From positions 1 to 64,000 of the forward strand of contig NZ_CP018016.1 in assembly GCF_000280495.2 (NCBI RefSeq): a DNA stretch of 64,000 bases, given 5' to 3'. Source of the stretch: Kosakonia radicincitans DSM 16656 (GTDB taxonomy: Bacteria; Pseudomonadota; Gammaproteobacteria; Enterobacterales; Enterobacteriaceae). The notes beneath the pieces were generated by a model, which searched no databases, was not told the DNA's origin, and worked only from the letters and a program-made list of their open reading frames with translations. Positions 61,057 to 64,000 of this stretch are shown here, piece by piece. Made by a program: the position numbers and the translations under genes. Each line of letters opens with the position of its first letter. The first letter of the stretch is position 1.

Positions 61057-61937
61057 TGGATACCATATTTACGTTTGACTGGCTTAAGGTCTATCCGGAC
61101 GTACTGGAGGCGCTGCAAAACGGGAAAGCGGTGCTGCGCGACGGCGTGGCGTACTGGACGGAACTGGCGGAAAAATCAGGGATTGCGCAGCATATGCCGC
61201 TCAAACAGATCCCTTTTAACCCGGAATCCATCACCGAACTGAAACAGCTGGTACAGATGGCGCAAGCCACGCAACTGGCGGCGATCGGCCTTTCGACAGG
61301 CATTGTTGTCGGCGCAATTGTGGTGCAAACCCTGTATCTGGCGAAAAAAATCGACAAGCTACAGCAGAGCATTGACGTGATCTCCGCCGATATTCATGCG
61401 CAGAACGTCATCTTTTATATGGAAAAACTGTCGCGCTATTTTGGCGTGGTGGAATCGGCCCGCGTGCTGCTGCTGGATAAAGCGCTGGTGGAGGAGACCA
61501 AAGACGTAGCGGCAAGCCTGCTGGCGCAGTTGGCCTGCGAGCGTAATGAAGTGTTGTCGCTGATTGATAATCTGCTCTCGTTCGCCGATGAGCTGACCGA
61601 TCGCCACCTTGAGCAGGTGCTGGATTTTATCACCCTGATGATGGATATCCTGCCGAAAGCGATCTACATCGAAAGTCAGCTTTGCGACCGCTACGGCAAA
61701 TTCCGTCTGGCCGAACACCTGATGCGTGAGAATGCACAGCGCTACCGCGCCACGCTGGAAGAGTACCGCCAGTGGTGTAACCGTAAAGCGAAACAGGCGA
61801 TCAGTGGTAAAGCGAACCCGGAAGCGCTGGCCTTCCATAACAAAAAAACGGAGCTTAGCGAGCTGTTTAACTCGCCGGATAACCCGCTGTTGCTGAGTGA
61901 GTTGCAGCGTTTTACGCCAGAATTGTTGCCACGTTAA
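61056..61937 (+). CDS. Helical protein of unknown function, last gene of ZorAB-like operon
   Basis: A 293-residue protein I do not recognise. It has one hydrophobic segment (LAAIGLSTGIVVGAIVVQTLYL, about 73-94) between an N-terminal helical part and a longer helical C-terminal part. ATG 61056 overlaps the previous stop (TGATG). Like the 421-residue protein it is probably a structural component of the complex. No catalytic motif seen. Confidence 0.82.
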   Translation: MDTIFTFDWLKVYPDVLEALQNGKAVLRDGVAYWTELAEKSGIAQHMPLKQIPFNPESITELKQLVQMAQATQLAAIGLSTGIVVGAIVVQTLYLAKKIDKLQQSIDVISADIHAQNVIFYMEKLSRYFGVVESARVLLLDKALVEETKDVAASLLAQLACERNEVLSLIDNLLSFADELTDRHLEQVLDFITLMMDILPKAIYIESQLCDRYGKFRLAEHLMRENAQRYRATLEEYRQWCNRKAKQAISGKANPEALAFHNKKTELSELFNSPDNPLLLSELQRFTPELLPR

Positions 61938-61967
61938 ACCGGCGCAGGCACGTCCTGCGCCACGGTT

Positions 61968-62057
61968 TTACAGCGCTTGTCGCGCCGGGCGGAAGAGAAT
62001 TTCGTTGATATCCACATCGTCGGCGATCACCACCACGTTGTTTTCAACGCTATTCAT
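61968..62057 (-). pseudogene. 3' fragment of a short-chain dehydrogenase gene
   Basis: The leftward reading ending in DDVDINEILFRPARQAL and stop (61968) looks like the C-terminus of an SDR oxidoreductase. Only about 30 codons remain before the frame meets the cupin gene in another frame. It lies at the right edge of the ZorAB-like operon and may mark an insertion or deletion junction. Confidence 0.55.
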
Positions 62058-62067
62058 GGCTTCTTCG

Positions 62068-62463
62068 TTAGCCGCGATATTGCTCGTCGGTAACCTGTTC
62101 AAGCCAGGTCACCGGGCTGCCATTTAACGACTCGGCGATGGCGATATGTGTCATCGCTGTATCCGCTGTCGCGCCGTGCCAGTGTTTAACATCCTCCGGG
62201 ATCCAGACGATATCGCCCTGGTTCATCTCCTGAATGGCTTCGCCTTCGCACTGGATCCAGCCTTTACCGTGGGTGACGATCAACGTCTGGCCGAGCGGAT
62301 GGGTATGCCACGCGGTGCGCGCGCCCGGTTCAAACGTCACCGTTGCGCCGCCCACACGGGCAGGTTCTTCGGCCTTAAACGGCGCGTCGATACGAACATG
62401 GCCAGTGAAATATTCCTTTGGGCCTTGCGCAGAAGGAACGGAAGCATTGCGGATGATCTTCAT
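62068..62463 (-). CDS. Small Mn-type cupin protein
   Basis: A 131-residue single-domain cupin with metal ligands in WHTHPLGQT and the later HWHG. It resembles the cupin hydroxynitrile-lyase/oxidase-like group often found next to SDR and AhpD-like genes. The true reaction is unknown. It is leftward and ends just before the SDR fragment. Confidence 0.85.
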   Translation of the reverse strand: MKIIRNASVPSAQGPKEYFTGHVRIDAPFKAEEPARVGGATVTFEPGARTAWHTHPLGQTLIVTHGKGWIQCEGEAIQEMNQGDIVWIPEDVKHWHGATADTAMTHIAIAESLNGSPVTWLEQVTDEQYRG

Positions 62464-62627
62464 GGTCTTCTCCAGTGTGGGTCTTATCGTTAAGTTTACT
62501 CACCGGGCGGAAAATCGGTGGAGGCTGGCGTGACCGCTGCCCCGCACGTTTTCCGGGAACAGCGATCATAGCCCTGCCGATTACCTGCGACTATTGGGAG
62601 AAATCGGCATGAGCTTATGAGCCAGGG

Positions 62628-63794
62628 TCATGAATGGCGGCGCAGTACCATCGCCGCGCTGGCGAGCGTGAAGAGCGCCATGATCCACACCATTGTCCAT
62701 GGCGTGCCGTCGCGAAACCACGTCAGCAGCAGTGATGAAATGATGCCGCTGCCGTACTGCAAGGAACCCATTAACGCGGCGGCTGACCCGGCAATGGCAG
62801 GCACCGCATCAAGCGCCGCAGCAGTAGAAGTCGCGGCGATGATGCCGTTCATTGAGAAGAACAGGAAGACACAGACAACGACCGCAGCAATGCCACCCAG
62901 TTGCAGCTTCACCACCAGCGCCAGCGCAACGGCTGCAACAGCGGCACCGGCTACGGCGATTTTCAGCAGTCTTTCCAGCGGATGGCGCTGCACCAGCCGC
63001 CGGTTCACCATACTCATCCCCATCAGCCCCACAATATTGATGGCGAACAGCCAGCCGTAATATTGCGGATCGATACCGTAATAGCGGATATAGACAAACG
63101 GCGACCCGGTAATAAACGCATACGCGGAAACGTAGAAAAAGGTCAGGCACAGCGTAAAACGCATAAAGGTACGATTGCGCAACAGCGAGAAATAGTTGGT
63201 AAATGCGCCCGCCAGCGAGGTGTTGACCCGTTTTTCCGGCGGCAGGGTTTCCGGCAGCGCATAGAGAGAGAAGAACATCAGCCCGCCAATCACCGCCAGC
63301 AGCCAGAAAATGGCGTGCCAACTGGTGATCTTAATGATTTGCCCACCCGTCAGCGGCCCGATAATCGGGGCGATAGCCATAATGATGGTCAGCGTCGAGA
63401 GCATCTGCGCGGCGCGGGTGCGGGCGAACAGATCGCGGATCATCGCCCGCGCCAGCATCGGCCCGGTACAGGCGCCAAAGGCCTGAAACACGCGCCAGAA
63501 GACAATTTGCTGAATGTCCGTCGACAGGGCGCAGCCAGCGGAACCGATAATAAACAGCAGCATACCGATAAACAGCGGTCGACGGCGGCCAATGGCGTCG
63601 CTGATCGGTCCCCATACCAGTTGTGCCAGCGCGAAGCCGATTAAAAAACCGGTAATGGTTAGTTCGATATCCCCTTGCAGCTCGCTGGCCATCAGCGGCA
63701 TGGCGGGCAGATAGATATCTGTCGACAGAGAAGTAAAGGCCATCAGCGCGCTGAGGATCGCGAGGAACAGCGGCCCGTGTATCTTGTTGCTCAT
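62628..63794 (-). CDS. Bcr/CflA-family multidrug MFS exporter
   Basis: A 388-residue 12-helix MFS exporter with the Bcr/CflA stretches STDIYLPAMPLMA, WGPISDAIGRRRPL and FQAFGACTGPMLARAMIRDLF. Such carriers export drugs such as bicyclomycin and chloramphenicol and some amino acids. ATG 63794 follows AGGAT; an upstream in-frame start adds 12 residues without ribosome site. Confidence 0.9.
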   Translation of the reverse strand: MSNKIHGPLFLAILSALMAFTSLSTDIYLPAMPLMASELQGDIELTITGFLIGFALAQLVWGPISDAIGRRRPLFIGMLLFIIGSAGCALSTDIQQIVFWRVFQAFGACTGPMLARAMIRDLFARTRAAQMLSTLTIIMAIAPIIGPLTGGQIIKITSWHAIFWLLAVIGGLMFFSLYALPETLPPEKRVNTSLAGAFTNYFSLLRNRTFMRFTLCLTFFYVSAYAFITGSPFVYIRYYGIDPQYYGWLFAINIVGLMGMSMVNRRLVQRHPLERLLKIAVAGAAVAAVALALVVKLQLGGIAAVVVCVFLFFSMNGIIAATSTAAALDAVPAIAGSAAALMGSLQYGSGIISSLLLTWFRDGTPWTMVWIMALFTLASAAMVLRRHS

Positions 63795-63904
63795 AGGATC
63801 CTGATTCAGTAACGAGGAGGGTGCCGACAAAGGCGGAACGTTATCTTAATCAGAGCGACACAAATGATGATGTCATTAAATCATAATGACGTTATGAGGG
63901 AGAT

Positions 63905-64000
63905 TCATGAATGGCGCTCGCTGGCCGTCATGGTAAAGATCACCGGCTGCGCGCTGTCGTTGGCATAGTGGTGCGGGATATCCGTTTGCGCCACGGCGTG
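63905..64000 (-). CDS. 3' end of a cupin-type gene (partial)
   Basis: The leftward frame entering at the window edge ends ...HAVAQTDIPHHYANDS...ASERHS and stop at 63905. The pattern IPHHYxNDS with a downstream short beta strand is typical of the C-terminus of a cupin domain, as in XRE-cupin regulators. Only about 31 residues are visible, so the family cannot be fixed. Confidence 0.6.
   Translation of the reverse strand, partial: HAVAQTDIPHHYANDSAQPVIFTMTASERHS

Noticed and set aside
54710..61937. A standard Zorya type I or II system
   Set aside because: Only ZorA- and ZorB-like proteins are present; ZorC, the ZorD helicase and the ZorE nuclease are missing.
54710..61937. A TolQR/ExbBD or flagellar stator locus
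   Set aside because: The long tail on the channel protein, the AAA+ neighbour and the lack of TonB, TolA or flagellar genes argue against it.

Overview
The window reads as the chromosome of a member of the Enterobacteriaceae, in the Enterobacter/Kosakonia/Klebsiella neighbourhood, numbered from the first base of dnaA. The evidence is the intact dnaA-dnaN-recF-gyrB block, close matches to the E. coli genes yidA, yidR, yidQ, ibpA, ibpB, yidE, yidGH, emrD, tisB/istR, ivbL-ilvBN, yicN, nepI and yicL in nearly the E. coli order, and REP-type intergenic repeats. Genus and species cannot be fixed from the sequence alone. No rRNA, tRNA, CRISPR array, transposase or integrase is visible.

Layout. 1-6160: replication and gyrase genes, with an unusual 140-bp spacer between dnaN and recF. 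6383-13376: yidA, yidR, yidQ, the heat-shock pair ibpAB with RNA thermometers, an OFA-type MFS carrier and yidE. 13323-19231: an alpha-glucoside PTS locus (GntR regulator, EIICB, GH4 phospho-glucosidase), the DUF202 pair yidH/yidG and a radical-SAM/SPASM enzyme. 19233-23896: dsdA, a divergent GH5-like secreted protein, emrD and an EamA carrier. 23969-24489: the SOS-controlled TisB toxin with its IstR antitoxin RNA, then the ivbL leader and ilvBN. 26924-29668: yicN, nepI, yicL. 29778-35930: a complete beta-glucoside PTS operon with a LamB-type porin and a divergent LacI repressor that appears to start at ATT.

35979-42074 is a visibly AT-rich insert with no counterpart in the E. coli neighbourhood I know. 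It holds two divergent operons: maoC/phaJ-fabV leftward, and thiolase-phaB-ptb-buk-small protein rightward. Together they encode every step from acetyl-CoA to butyrate, with FabV replacing Bcd/Etf and Ptb-Buk recovering ATP. The divergent promoters share one FNR-like box placed about 41.5 bp from both predicted start sites, so an anaerobic butyrate fermentation switch is the most economical reading.

42468-48074 is a five-gene peptide-type ABC importer. 48104-54374 holds small stress and redox genes (AhpD-like protein, cupin-AraC regulator, nitroreductase, LysR regulator, aldo/keto reductase) and a molybdate-type binding protein and permease behind a ModE-like box but without an ATPase gene.

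54710-61937 is a tightly coupled seven-gene operon: WYL regulator, AAA+ ATPase, a helical protein of unknown function, a ZorA-like MotA/TolQ proton channel with a long coiled-coil tail, a ZorB-like MotB/OmpA protein, a YaaW-family protein and a helical protein of unknown function. It has the Zorya motor but none of the known Zorya effectors, and is a candidate new anti-phage or envelope-stress system. A fragment of an SDR gene lies at its right edge. The window closes with a Mn-cupin-like enzyme, a Bcr-type MFS exporter and the 3' end of a cupin-type gene.
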